A DNA stretch of 64,000 bases. It comes from Azospirillum canadense (GTDB lineage Bacteria > Pseudomonadota > Alphaproteobacteria > Azospirillales > Azospirillaceae). This document shows positions 44,095 to 52,001 of the stretch, piece after piece. The position numbers were made by a program, and so were the translations under genes. The stretch's first letter is position 1. Every line of letters begins with the position of its first letter. The notes beneath the pieces were generated by a model that saw only the letters and a program-made list of their open reading frames with translations, searched no databases and was not told the origin of the DNA. The stretch spans positions 206,001-270,000 of the forward strand of contig NZ_JAOQNG010000007.1 in assembly GCF_025961225.1 (NCBI RefSeq), given 5' to 3'.

Positions 44095-47000
44095 GCCGCT
44101 TCAACCTTTCGGAATGGGCCGTCCGCAACCGCGCCGTCGTGCTGTTCCTGATCCTGATGTCGCTGGTCGCCGGCGGATTTTCCTACCTCAACCTCGGCCG
44201 CGCCGAGGATCCGTCCTTCACCATCAAAACCATGGTGGTCACGGCGGTGTGGCCGGGCGCGACCGCGGACGAGATGCAGCGCCAGGTCGCCGATCCCATC
44301 GAAACCAAGATCCGCACGCTGCCCCGCCTCGACTGGGTGCAGAGCTATTCCCGGCAGAACGTCACCGTCGTGCAGGTGCAGTTGCGCGACGACACGCCGC
44401 CCCGCGAGGTCGCCAACCTCTTCTACGAAATCCGCAAGAAGATCGGCGACATCCGGGCCAACCTGCCCCAGGACCTGCGGGGGCCGTTCTTCAACGACGA
44501 GTACTCGGACGTCTACGCCGCCGTCTTCATGCTGACCGCGCCCGAACTCCCGCAGGCGGACCTCCTGCCCTACGCAGAACGGTTCCGGCAGCGGCTGCTG
44601 CGGATCGCCGACGTCGACAAGGTCGAGATCGTCGGGGAACGCCCCCGCCGGATCTTCGTCGACATCTCCTACACCAAGCTCGCGACGCTGGGCATTCCCG
44701 CCTCGGCCATCTTCCAGGCCCTGCAGCAGCAGAACGGGATGGTGCCGGCCGGCTCCGTCGACACACCGACGGAACGGGTCACCGTGAAGGTCGACGGCGC
44801 CTTCGCCGACGCGGACGCGGTGGCCGACGCGCCGGTCGCCGTCAACGGACGCACCTTCCGCATCGCCGACGTCGCGTCGGTATCCCGCGGGTACGAGGAT
44901 CCCCCGTCCTTCATCGCGCTCTTCAACGGCGAGGAGGCGCTGGCGCTTTCCGTCCGGATGAAGGCCGGCGCCAACGGCCTCGCCCTCGGCAAGGCGCTCG
45001 ACGAGGCCGTCCGCGACATCCGGGCGACGCTGCCGCTGGGCGTCGACGTGCACCAGGCGACGAACCAGGCGGAGGTCATCGCCGAGGCCGTGGACGAGTT
45101 CCTGCTGAAGTTCGTCGTCGCCATCGGCGTCGTCCTGCTCATCTCCTTCGTGGCGCTCGGCCTGTCCGCCGGCGTCATCGTCGCCCTGTCGGTGCCCCTG
45201 ACGCTCGCCATCACCTTCGTGGTGATGGAGGCCGCGGGCATGCAGTTCCAGCGCATCACCCTGGGATCGCTGATCCTCGCCCTCGGCCTTCTCGTCGACG
45301 ACGCCATCATCGCCATTGAGATGATGCTGGTGAAGATCGAGGAAGGGGTCGACCGCGTGACGGCGGCGACCTTCGCCTGGACATCGACCGCCATGCCGAT
45401 GCTGATCGGGACGCTCGTCACGGTCGCGGGGTTTCTGCCGGTGGGGTTCGCGCGGTCGACGGCGGGCGAATACGCGGGCGGGATCTTCTGGGTCCTGCTG
45501 ATCGCGCTCTCCGTGTCCTGGATCGTGGCCGTCCTGTTCACGCCCTATCTCGGCGTCACCCTGCTTCCCCGGCGCCTGGAGGAGCGGGCCGCGGCGCGCG
45601 GCGCGCACGATCCCTACCACACACCCTTCTACGACCGGTTCCGCCAAGCCGTGGACCTCGTCCTGCGCTGGCGCTGGGCGGCCATCGCGCTGACGCTGCT
45701 CGCCTTCGCCGCCGCCGGTGCCGCCTTCACCACGGTGCCGAAGCAGTTCTTCCCGCAATCCGAACGCCACGAGCTTCTGGTCGAGCTGCGCGGTGCGGAA
45801 GGCTCCAGCTTCGCCCTTTCGCAGGCCGAGGTCACGAAGGTGGAATCGCTGCTCGCCGGGCGTCCCGAGATCGAACATTTCGCCACCTACATCGGCCAGG
45901 GCGCCCCGCGCTTCTACCTCGCCCTCAATCCGGTCCTGCCCGACGAGAACTTCGCCCTGCTCGTGATCATGACGCGCGGCAACAAGGAACGCGAGGCGCT
46001 GCGCGCCGACCTGATCCGCCACTTCGCCGCGGAGGAAGGGCTGGTCCGCGGCCGCGTGCTGCGGCTCGACTTCGGGCCGCCGACGGGGCACGTGGTGCAG
46101 TTCCGGGTCGCCGGTCCCGACGTCGGCACGGTAAAGTCCATCGCGGAGAAGGTCCGTGACGTCGTGCGCGCCGACGAGAACACCCGCGACGTCGAACTGC
46201 AGTGGAGCGAGCAGGCCAAGTCCGTCCGCTTCGTGCTGGACCAGGATCGGGTCAAGCAGCTGGGCCTCTCCACCGCGGAGGTCGCGCAGATGCTGCAGGT
46301 CGTGCTGTCGGGCGCCCCGGCGACGCAGCTGCGCGAGAACAACCGCCTCACGGACGTTGTGATCCGCGCCGCGGCGGCGGAGCGGGCGGGGCTCGACCGG
46401 CTCGGCGACATCACGATCACGACGCGGTCCGGGGCTGCGGTCCCGCTTTCCCAAATTGCCCACCTGGAGGTGGCGGCCGAGGAGCCGATCCTGTGGCGGC
46501 GCAACGGCGATGTCGTGCTCTCCGTGCGCTCCGACGTGGTGGACGGGGTGCAGGGGCCGGACGTGACCAACGCGATCGTGCCCCGGCTGAAGCCGATCAT
46601 GGACGCGCTGCCGCCCGGCTACCACATCGACCTGGGCGGCGCGATCGAAGAAAGCGCCAAGGCGAACGCCGCGCTCTTCAAGGTCCTGCCGGTGATGTTC
46701 CTGATCATGCTCACGCTGATCATGCTGCAGGTCCGCAGTTTCAGCCGGCTGTTCGTGGTGTTCCTGACCTTCCCGCTGGGCTTCATCGGTGCCAGCTTCG
46801 CGCTGGCGGTGACGGGCAAGCCCTTCGGCTTCGTCGCTCTGCTCGGCATCCTCGCGCTCGGCGGGATCATCGTGCGCAACACCCTGATCCTCGTCGACCA
46901 GATCGACACGGACATGGCCCACGGGCTGACCATGCGCGAGGCAATCATCGAAACGACGGTGCGGCGCGCGCGCCCCGTGGTTCTGACGGCGCTCGCCGCC

Positions 47001-47198
47001 GTGCTCGCCTTCCTGCCGCTGACGCTCACGAGCTTTTGGGGCCCGATGGCGATCGTCCTGATCGGGGGGACGTTGGTCGGCACCTTCCTCACCCTCTTCT
47101 TCCTGCCTGCCCTGTACGCCGCGTGGTTCCGGGTGGAGCGCGCGCCCGGCGGCGCGTCGTCCCCGGTGATTGCCGCCCAGGCAATCGCGGCGGAGTGA
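44091..47198 (+). CDS. RND efflux pump, inner-membrane transporter (HAE1/AcrB-like)
   Basis: A 1035-residue RND transporter with the usual 12 transmembrane helices and two large periplasmic loops. It begins NLSEWAVRNRAVVLFLILM. The first loop carries pore-domain sequence including PRLDWVQSYSRQNVTVVQV. In helix 4 the proton-relay region is LALGLLVDDAIIAIE, with the Asp pair, and the second half has a matching ALGGIIVRNTLILVDQ, where one Asp is replaced as is normal for the second repeat. Substrates may be drugs, solvents or metabolites. It is in an operon with the adaptor and followed by a tetR gene, whose product probably represses it. Confidence 0.95.
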   Translation: MSRFNLSEWAVRNRAVVLFLILMSLVAGGFSYLNLGRAEDPSFTIKTMVVTAVWPGATADEMQRQVADPIETKIRTLPRLDWVQSYSRQNVTVVQVQLRDDTPPREVANLFYEIRKKIGDIRANLPQDLRGPFFNDEYSDVYAAVFMLTAPELPQADLLPYAERFRQRLLRIADVDKVEIVGERPRRIFVDISYTKLATLGIPASAIFQALQQQNGMVPAGSVDTPTERVTVKVDGAFADADAVADAPVAVNGRTFRIADVASVSRGYEDPPSFIALFNGEEALALSVRMKAGANGLALGKALDEAVRDIRATLPLGVDVHQATNQAEVIAEAVDEFLLKFVVAIGVVLLISFVALGLSAGVIVALSVPLTLAITFVVMEAAGMQFQRITLGSLILALGLLVDDAIIAIEMMLVKIEEGVDRVTAATFAWTSTAMPMLIGTLVTVAGFLPVGFARSTAGEYAGGIFWVLLIALSVSWIVAVLFTPYLGVTLLPRRLEERAAARGAHDPYHTPFYDRFRQAVDLVLRWRWAAIALTLLAFAAAGAAFTTVPKQFFPQSERHELLVELRGAEGSSFALSQAEVTKVESLLAGRPEIEHFATYIGQGAPRFYLALNPVLPDENFALLVIMTRGNKEREALRADLIRHFAAEEGLVRGRVLRLDFGPPTGHVVQFRVAGPDVGTVKSIAEKVRDVVRADENTRDVELQWSEQAKSVRFVLDQDRVKQLGLSTAEVAQMLQVVLSGAPATQLRENNRLTDVVIRAAAAERAGLDRLGDITITTRSGAAVPLSQIAHLEVAAEEPILWRRNGDVVLSVRSDVVDGVQGPDVTNAIVPRLKPIMDALPPGYHIDLGGAIEESAKANAALFKVLPVMFLIMLTLIMLQVRSFSRLFVVFLTFPLGFIGASFALAVTGKPFGFVALLGILALGGIIVRNTLILVDQIDTDMAHGLTMREAIIETTVRRARPVVLTALAAVLAFLPLTLTSFWGPMAIVLIGGTLVGTFLTLFFLPALYAAWFRVERAPGGASSPVIAAQAIAAE

Positions 47199-47212
47199 TC
47201 CGTCGCTTGTAA

Positions 47213-47230
47213 AGATGATGGACGAAATCT
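47213..47230. promoter_or_regulatory. Second copy of the TetR-operator-like element, upstream of tetR
   Basis: AGATGATG-GACGA-AATCT here resembles the inner dyad AGATGATGAAAGACATCT at 42743-42760 that precedes the adaptor gene. Flanks are shared too (AAAGATGATG, ATCTATT). It overlaps the region just upstream of the tetR ribosome-binding site, fitting autoregulation. Confidence 0.55.
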
Positions 47231-47256
47231 ATTTTGCAGGAAAAGGAGGCAAGGGC

Positions 47257-47847
47257 ATGCGCAAGAACAAGGAAGAGACGGCGGAGAGCCGCCGCAGGAT
47301 CCTGAAGGAGGCGGCAAGGCTCTACCGCGAGAAGGGCTTCTCCGGCGTCGGCGTCACCGACATCATGGAAGCGGCCGGCATGACCCACGGCGGATTCTAC
47401 CGCCACTTCCCCTCCAAGGAGGCCCTGATCGCCGAAGCCATGACCGAGGCCTTCACCGACCGGGCTTCGCCGTTGGCGCCGGACCATGGGGAGGCCGGTT
47501 CGGATCTGTTGCGCAACTACATCGACCTTTACCTCTCCAAGGATCATCTTGACCACCCCGCGGCCGGTTGCCCGGTCGCGGCGGTCGGCAGCGAAGCCGC
47601 CCACATCGGCGGCGACGTGTCCCGTGTCTTCCACGACGGGGTTGCGCGCACCATCGACCGTGTGGCCGAAGCGCTCGGCGGGGCGAAGGAGGAAAGCCGC
47701 TCCGAGGCGCTACGTCTCCTCGCGACCCTGGTCGGCGCGATCGTGATCGCCCGGGCGGTGGGGAACCATTCCGACATTCAGGACGACGTCCTGAAGGCGG
47801 TCCGGGCGGACGGCGGTGTGTCCCGGCTCATCGGAGCCGAGCGCTGA
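47257..47847 (+). CDS. TetR-family transcriptional regulator
   Basis: A 196-residue regulator. The N-terminal helix-turn-helix spans about residues 10-57 (SRRRILKEAARLYREKGFSG, then GVTDIMEAAGMTHGGFYRHF). The C-terminal ligand domain includes two cysteine-containing or small-residue segments (HPAAGCPVAAVGSEA), reminiscent of redox- or electrophile-sensing TetR repressors such as NemR-like proteins. A strong AAAGGAGG site supports the ATG at 47257. It follows the RND pump gene and probably represses both the pump operon and itself through the paired operators at 42740 and 47213. Confidence 0.93.
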   Translation: MRKNKEETAESRRRILKEAARLYREKGFSGVGVTDIMEAAGMTHGGFYRHFPSKEALIAEAMTEAFTDRASPLAPDHGEAGSDLLRNYIDLYLSKDHLDHPAAGCPVAAVGSEAAHIGGDVSRVFHDGVARTIDRVAEALGGAKEESRSEALRLLATLVGAIVIARAVGNHSDIQDDVLKAVRADGGVSRLIGAER

Positions 47848-47863
47848 TCACACCGCCTTCTGA

Positions 47864-48931
47864 TTACAGGGCCTTCTGCGCGTTCGCTCCGATCGCTACC
47901 GGCGGACGCCGCGTCGGCCGGTCCTGCCGGCGGCTCTCCTCGGCAAGCCACGCCACGGCGTCGGCCAGGGTCTCGGCGAACGGCCTCGTCTGGAAATGCA
48001 GCTGCGCCACGGCCTTGGCCGTGTCGAACCAGCCGGACGCGATGGCCAGCCGCACGCCGGTGACCGGCGCGGTGGGCGGCTTGCCGGAGACATGGTCGCT
48101 GATCCATTCGTCGACTTGGGCGAAGCCCAGCGCCAGCCAGCCGGGGATGCCCCACCGCCGAAGGGGCCTGCGGCCGCTCAGCAGGTCGAGCCGCCGCACC
48201 AGGGCGGACAGCCGGATGTTGGTCCCGCCGATCAGGTAGCGCTCGCCGACGGCGCCGTGCGCGGCTGCGAGCGCCAAGCCGGCGGCCACGTCGCGGACGT
48301 CGACCAGATTCAGCGTGCAGTCGAGGATGAAGCGCGGGCCCCCACGCAGGAACAGGCTCAGCATGGCCATCGGGGGTGTCGGGCCGCCGCCGGGGCCAAT
48401 GACGGCCGTGGGATTGGCGATCACCACGGGCAGCCCGGCCGCCGCCGCTGCCAGCGCTGCCTGTTCGGCCCGGTATTTCGACCGGCAGTAGGATCCGGCC
48501 ATCTCCGCCAGAGCCCGGTCGGCGGATTCGGCAACTCGCCCGACCGGGCGGCGGCCAAGCAGGACGGCCTCCGTCGAGCAATGGACGATCCGCTGCAACC
48601 GATGCCCCCTGGCGCGTTCCAGGACGCATTCCGTCCCGCGCCAATTGATGCGGTCGAACGCCCCCTTGTCGGGCAGCCACAGTTGCGGCAGGCCGGCGAC
48701 ATGATACAGCACCTGGACGCCCTCCAGCGCCGCGTCCACCGCCGCCGGGTCGAGGATCGAGCCCGGCATCACCTCCACGCCCCGCGGCAAGTCGTCGGAG
48801 ACGCAGGTGTCGAGAACGCGCACGCGCTCGCCGCCGGCGACCAGATGCGCGACGAGGTGGCTCCCAATGAAGCCGCATCCTCCCGTGACGAGCGACAGCG
48901 CCATGGCGTTCGGCCCCCGCCTCTTTGACAT
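47864..48931 (-). CDS. hpnA: NAD-dependent sugar epimerase, HpnA-like
   Basis: A 355-residue extended SDR protein. The NAD-binding GGCGFIGSH is near residues 18-26, YHVAGLPQLW resembles the hopanoid-associated epimerase HpnA, and the catalytic Ser-Tyr-Lys set is HCSTEA with YCRSKYRAE. HpnA-type proteins act on sugar moieties attached to hopanoids or related isoprenoids. The start at 48931 has AGGA eight bases upstream; an ATG at 48904 is an alternative nearer the conserved core. It lies downstream of hpnM, and the 64-base gap holds a bipartite palindromic element. It is convergent with tetR (16-base gap). Confidence 0.78.
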   Translation of the reverse strand: MSKRRGPNAMALSLVTGGCGFIGSHLVAHLVAGGERVRVLDTCVSDDLPRGVEVMPGSILDPAAVDAALEGVQVLYHVAGLPQLWLPDKGAFDRINWRGTECVLERARGHRLQRIVHCSTEAVLLGRRPVGRVAESADRALAEMAGSYCRSKYRAEQAALAAAAAGLPVVIANPTAVIGPGGGPTPPMAMLSLFLRGGPRFILDCTLNLVDVRDVAAGLALAAAHGAVGERYLIGGTNIRLSALVRRLDLLSGRRPLRRWGIPGWLALGFAQVDEWISDHVSGKPPTAPVTGVRLAIASGWFDTAKAVAQLHFQTRPFAETLADAVAWLAEESRRQDRPTRRPPVAIGANAQKAL

Positions 48932-48973
48932 GACGGGAATCCTGCGGCGGGCCGTCACCGGCCTCCAATGGCG

Positions 48974-48997
48974 CAACCGTTGCCAAGATACGGTATC
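48974..48997. promoter_or_regulatory. Third copy of bipartite palindromic element (hpnM-hpnA junction)
   Basis: CAACCGTTG is followed after four bases by the perfect palindrome GATACGGTATC. The right half overlaps the hpnM stop codon. The same two-part layout, CAAC-N-GTTG then GATAC-N-GTA(A/T)C, occurs twice at 56510-56675 in front of the neighbouring operon, suggesting a shared regulator. Confidence 0.55.
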
Positions 48998-49661
48998 AGG
49001 CCCCGCCGAGCAGCCGGTCGGCGTTGGCGTTGAGATCGCGTGTCAGGCCCGCGAGCCCCTCACTGCGCAAAGGGGCCTGGAACTCCGACCGTTGAGCGGC
49101 GAGCTGGCTGACCGTCCCCTTGGCGAGCACGTCGAGGATTCTCCAATCCTTTCCCACCGGATGCAGCACGTAGGTCAGGCGCACCGGGGCTTTGCGCGGC
49201 CTGGACAGGGTGGTGTCCACCAGCGTCGTGCCGCGCGGCCCTGCCCGCTCCCCGTCGATGGTGAAGCCCTCGCCGTTGTAGGAGGCGAAGCGGTCCAGGT
49301 ATTGCGCGGCGCTGCGCCGGGTAAAGGCGTCAAGGGCCTGGCGCCGTTCGGCCTCGCCGGCCTGCTCGAAATAGGGGGCGGCGGCGATCTGCAAGGCGGC
49401 GTCCAGGTCGAAGACGTCCTGCATCACGGGCAGAAAGCGCCGAAGGCGAGCGCTGTTGGACTCCTGCCCGCCCCGGCGCATCAGGTCCAGCAACGCCTCG
49501 TTCAGCCGGCCCACCGGCGCCGTCGCCCCGGTGGCGGCCTCGGATAGGCTCCGGGATGGGTTCTGCGCCTGCGTGGCCGGCGCAATGGCAAGCGGCAACG
49601 CCGCGAGGACGGAGAGCAGCAAGGCAAGCACGTGGCGCATCCGCGTGGAGGAACCAGCCAT
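48996..49661 (-). CDS. hpnM: MlaC/Ttg2D-fold periplasmic protein, HpnM-like
   Basis: A 221-residue exported protein with a Sec signal (MRHVLALLLSVLAALPLAIAPATQAQ) whose mature region is the MlaC phospholipid-carrier fold: LNEALLDLMRRG, LRRFLPVMQDVFD, then FTRRSAAQYLDRFASYNG and LTYVLHPVGKDWRILDVLAKGTVSQL-type strands, split here for brevity. HpnM is the hopanoid-locus member of this family. A GGAG eight bases upstream supports the start at 49661. It is divergent from the sulfotransferase gene, separated by 133 bases. Its role is probably to ferry a hopanoid or other lipid across the periplasm between inner-membrane transporter and outer membrane. Confidence 0.78.
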   Translation of the reverse strand: MAGSSTRMRHVLALLLSVLAALPLAIAPATQAQNPSRSLSEAATGATAPVGRLNEALLDLMRRGGQESNSARLRRFLPVMQDVFDLDAALQIAAAPYFEQAGEAERRQALDAFTRRSAAQYLDRFASYNGEGFTIDGERAGPRGTTLVDTTLSRPRKAPVRLTYVLHPVGKDWRILDVLAKGTVSQLAAQRSEFQAPLRSEGLAGLTRDLNANADRLLGGA

Positions 49662-49794
49662 GACGATCTCCGTCGATGATCCGCCCATAGGGTGCCGCCC
49701 GGTGTAGGAGGGGGTCAACCATCCGTGTGGGATGCCGCCGGGGGCACCGGTGGGCTATGCTCTTGGGTGCCTGCAGCACGACAGGAGGCTCCCC

Positions 49795-50907
49795 ATGGGA
49801 CGCTGGCTTCCCGCGGCCGACCACCCGCTTTACGGCTGCGACGCGCTGACCCTGCTGACGGTGATGCGGCGGAACGGGCCGCCGGACGCAGCCCACGCGG
49901 CGACCCTGGCCGCGGCCGTCGCCTCCGCCCTGCTGCGCGCGCCCTTCTCCCTGGCGGAGCGGGCGTGGGTGGCGTGGAAACGGCGGGGCGGCGAACCGCT
50001 GCCGGCGCCGGTCTTCATCGTCGGCCACTGGCGCAGCGGCACCACGCACCTCTACAACCTGCTCAGCCGTGATCCGCAGTTCGGCTTCATCGCGCCCGTC
50101 GCGGTGGGCCTGCCGTGGGACATGCTCGGGCTCGGCGCGGCCCTGCGCCCGCTGCTGGAACGGGCCTTGCCGGAGCGCCGCTACATCGACAACGTGGCGG
50201 TCCGCCCGGACTCCCCGCAGGAGGACGAGATCGCGCTGGCCAACATGTCGCCGCTGTCCTTCTACCACGGGCTCTACTTCCCCCGGCACTTGGACGAGAA
50301 CCTGCGCCGGGGCCTTTATTTCGAGGGCTGCGGCCCGGACGAGATCCGGCGCTGGCGCGGCCGCTTCCTGCACTTCCTGGACAAGGTCGCCCTGTCTCAG
50401 GATGGGCGGCGCCTGCTGATCAAAAATCCGGTCTACAGCGCCCGCATCGCCATGCTGCGGGAGATGTGGCCGGACGCGCGCTTCATCCACATCCACCGGG
50501 ACCCGATGGCGGTGTACGTCTCCACCGTCGGCTTCTACCGCACGCTCCTGAACCAGCTGGCGCTTCAGCCCCACGCGGGCATCGACGTGGAGCAGGTCGT
50601 GCTCGACCACTACCCGCGAATCATGCAGGCGCTTGTGGACGACGCGGCCGACCTGCCGCCGAACCGCTTCGTCGAGCTGGCCTTCGAGGATTTCGAGCGG
50701 GCCCCGCTGGCTGAGGCCGAACGCGTCTACCGAACCATCGAACTTCCGGGGTTCGAGGCCGCGAAACCCGGGTTCGAGGCTTACCTGGCCGAGGTGCGCG
50801 GCTATTCCAAGAACCGGCACCAGCTGTCCGACGCCGGGCGGCGGCGGGTGGAGCGCCACTGGGCGCCCTTCCTCGCCCGCTGGGGACAACCGGCCGCCGC
50901 CCCGTGA
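49795..50907 (+). CDS. PAPS-dependent sulfotransferase
   Basis: A 370-residue sulfotransferase-family protein. The 5'-phosphosulfate-binding loop is IVGHWRSGTTHLYNLL, with the conserved Ser/Gly/Thr, and the 3'-phosphate region corresponds to LIKNPVYSARI. The end RRVERHWAPFLARWG is typical of the family. A strong AGGAGG precedes the ATG at 49795. Such enzymes transfer sulfate to hydroxyls of lipids, sugars or peptides. Located beside hpnM/hpnA-like and MMPL genes, it may sulfate a hopanoid, sterol-like lipid or glycolipid; this is inferred from context only. The stop shares an A with the next ATG (TGATG). Confidence 0.9.
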   Translation: MGRWLPAADHPLYGCDALTLLTVMRRNGPPDAAHAATLAAAVASALLRAPFSLAERAWVAWKRRGGEPLPAPVFIVGHWRSGTTHLYNLLSRDPQFGFIAPVAVGLPWDMLGLGAALRPLLERALPERRYIDNVAVRPDSPQEDEIALANMSPLSFYHGLYFPRHLDENLRRGLYFEGCGPDEIRRWRGRFLHFLDKVALSQDGRRLLIKNPVYSARIAMLREMWPDARFIHIHRDPMAVYVSTVGFYRTLLNQLALQPHAGIDVEQVVLDHYPRIMQALVDDAADLPPNRFVELAFEDFERAPLAEAERVYRTIELPGFEAAKPGFEAYLAEVRGYSKNRHQLSDAGRRRVERHWAPFLARWGQPAAAP

Positions 50908-52001
50908 TGCGCGCGGTGCTGCCGGCCGGCCTGCTGGTGCTGGGCTGGACGATGTCCGCGCTTGCCCAATGCCGGACGGTGGAGATCACGGCCGGCGGGC
51001 ACCCGGTGGTCGGGATCGAGGATCTGGCCGTGGACGTCGCATCCCGGCGCGCGCTGCTTTCCGCCTACGACCGGTTGGCGGATCCGGACGCCGCCCGGGG
51101 TGGGCTGTTCGCCGTACCGCTCGACGCCCTGGATGCGGACCGTGCAGAGGCGGTCGAGCTGACCGCCGCCTTCCGCCCCGACGGCGGCTTCCGGCCGCAC
51201 GGCATCGACCTGCGTGCGGAGCCGGACGGCACGCGATCGGTCCTGGTGGTCAACCGCCGCCGCGACGGGACCACGACCGTCGAGCGCTTCACGCTGGACG
51301 GGATGACCCTGCACCACCGGGGAACGGTCGAGAGCCCCCTGCTCTGCCGCGCCAACGACGTGGCCTTTCTGGACGGGGAGCGCTTCCTGTTCACCGGCGA
51401 CCATGGCGGCTGCGGCCGGGTTGCAGCGGCCCTGGAGGATGCGCTGGACCTTCGCCGCGGCGTCGTTGGCCTGGTCGAGGACGGTGGCGCGCGCGTGCTG
51501 ACCGGCGGCATCGGCTTTCCCAACGGCTTGCTGCCGGACATCGAGGCCGACCGCCTGTACGTCGCGGCGACGCGGGAGCGGGCGGTGCTGATCTACCGTC
51601 TGTCGGCTCTGCTCGGCGGCGACGACACGGCCCCCATCGCCCGCATCCCCGTGCCGGGCGGCCCCGACAACCTCAGCCGGGGGGTGGTTGGTGACCCGAT
51701 GGAAGGCCGGGTGCTGGCGGCGGTGCATCCGTCGCTGTCGGCGCTGGCGCTGCACCGTCACAGCCTGCCGGGCGGAGCCACCGCGCCGGCCCGCATCGTC
51801 GCGCTCGGCCCGGAGGGGGTGGACACGTTGTTCGACGACAACGGACACCTCTTCTCGGCCGCGACTGTGGCGGCGGCCTGGGATGGCCAGCTCATTGCCG
51901 GATCGGTGATGTCCGCGCGCCTTCTGCTGTGCGGCGCCGCGACCAGCGATGCCAGCCGATCATCAGGCTGGGCAGCACGATCAGCGCCGACACCACCGTG
52001 A
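50907..52001 (+). CDS. Exported arylesterase/SMP-30-like beta-propeller protein with run-on C-terminus
   Basis: A 364-residue secreted protein. The Sec signal ends ALAQC near residue 20. The mature part is a six-bladed propeller with paraoxonase/arylesterase-like blocks: GIEDLAVD, FRPHGIDL, CRANDVAFLDGERFLFTGDHG and GFPNGLLPDIEADRLYVAAT. Family proteins hydrolyse lactones or aryl esters with calcium. The natural end of such proteins, GSVMSARLLLC, is reached near 51930, but the frame runs on about 24 residues of Ser/Arg/Pro-rich sequence into the 3' end of the convergent hpnN-like gene (110-base overlap), suggesting loss of the original stop codon. Confidence 0.78.
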   Translation: MRAVLPAGLLVLGWTMSALAQCRTVEITAGGHPVVGIEDLAVDVASRRALLSAYDRLADPDAARGGLFAVPLDALDADRAEAVELTAAFRPDGGFRPHGIDLRAEPDGTRSVLVVNRRRDGTTTVERFTLDGMTLHHRGTVESPLLCRANDVAFLDGERFLFTGDHGGCGRVAAALEDALDLRRGVVGLVEDGGARVLTGGIGFPNGLLPDIEADRLYVAATRERAVLIYRLSALLGGDDTAPIARIPVPGGPDNLSRGVVGDPMEGRVLAAVHPSLSALALHRHSLPGGATAPARIVALGPEGVDTLFDDNGHLFSAATVAAAWDGQLIAGSVMSARLLLCGAATSDASRSSGWAARSAPTPP

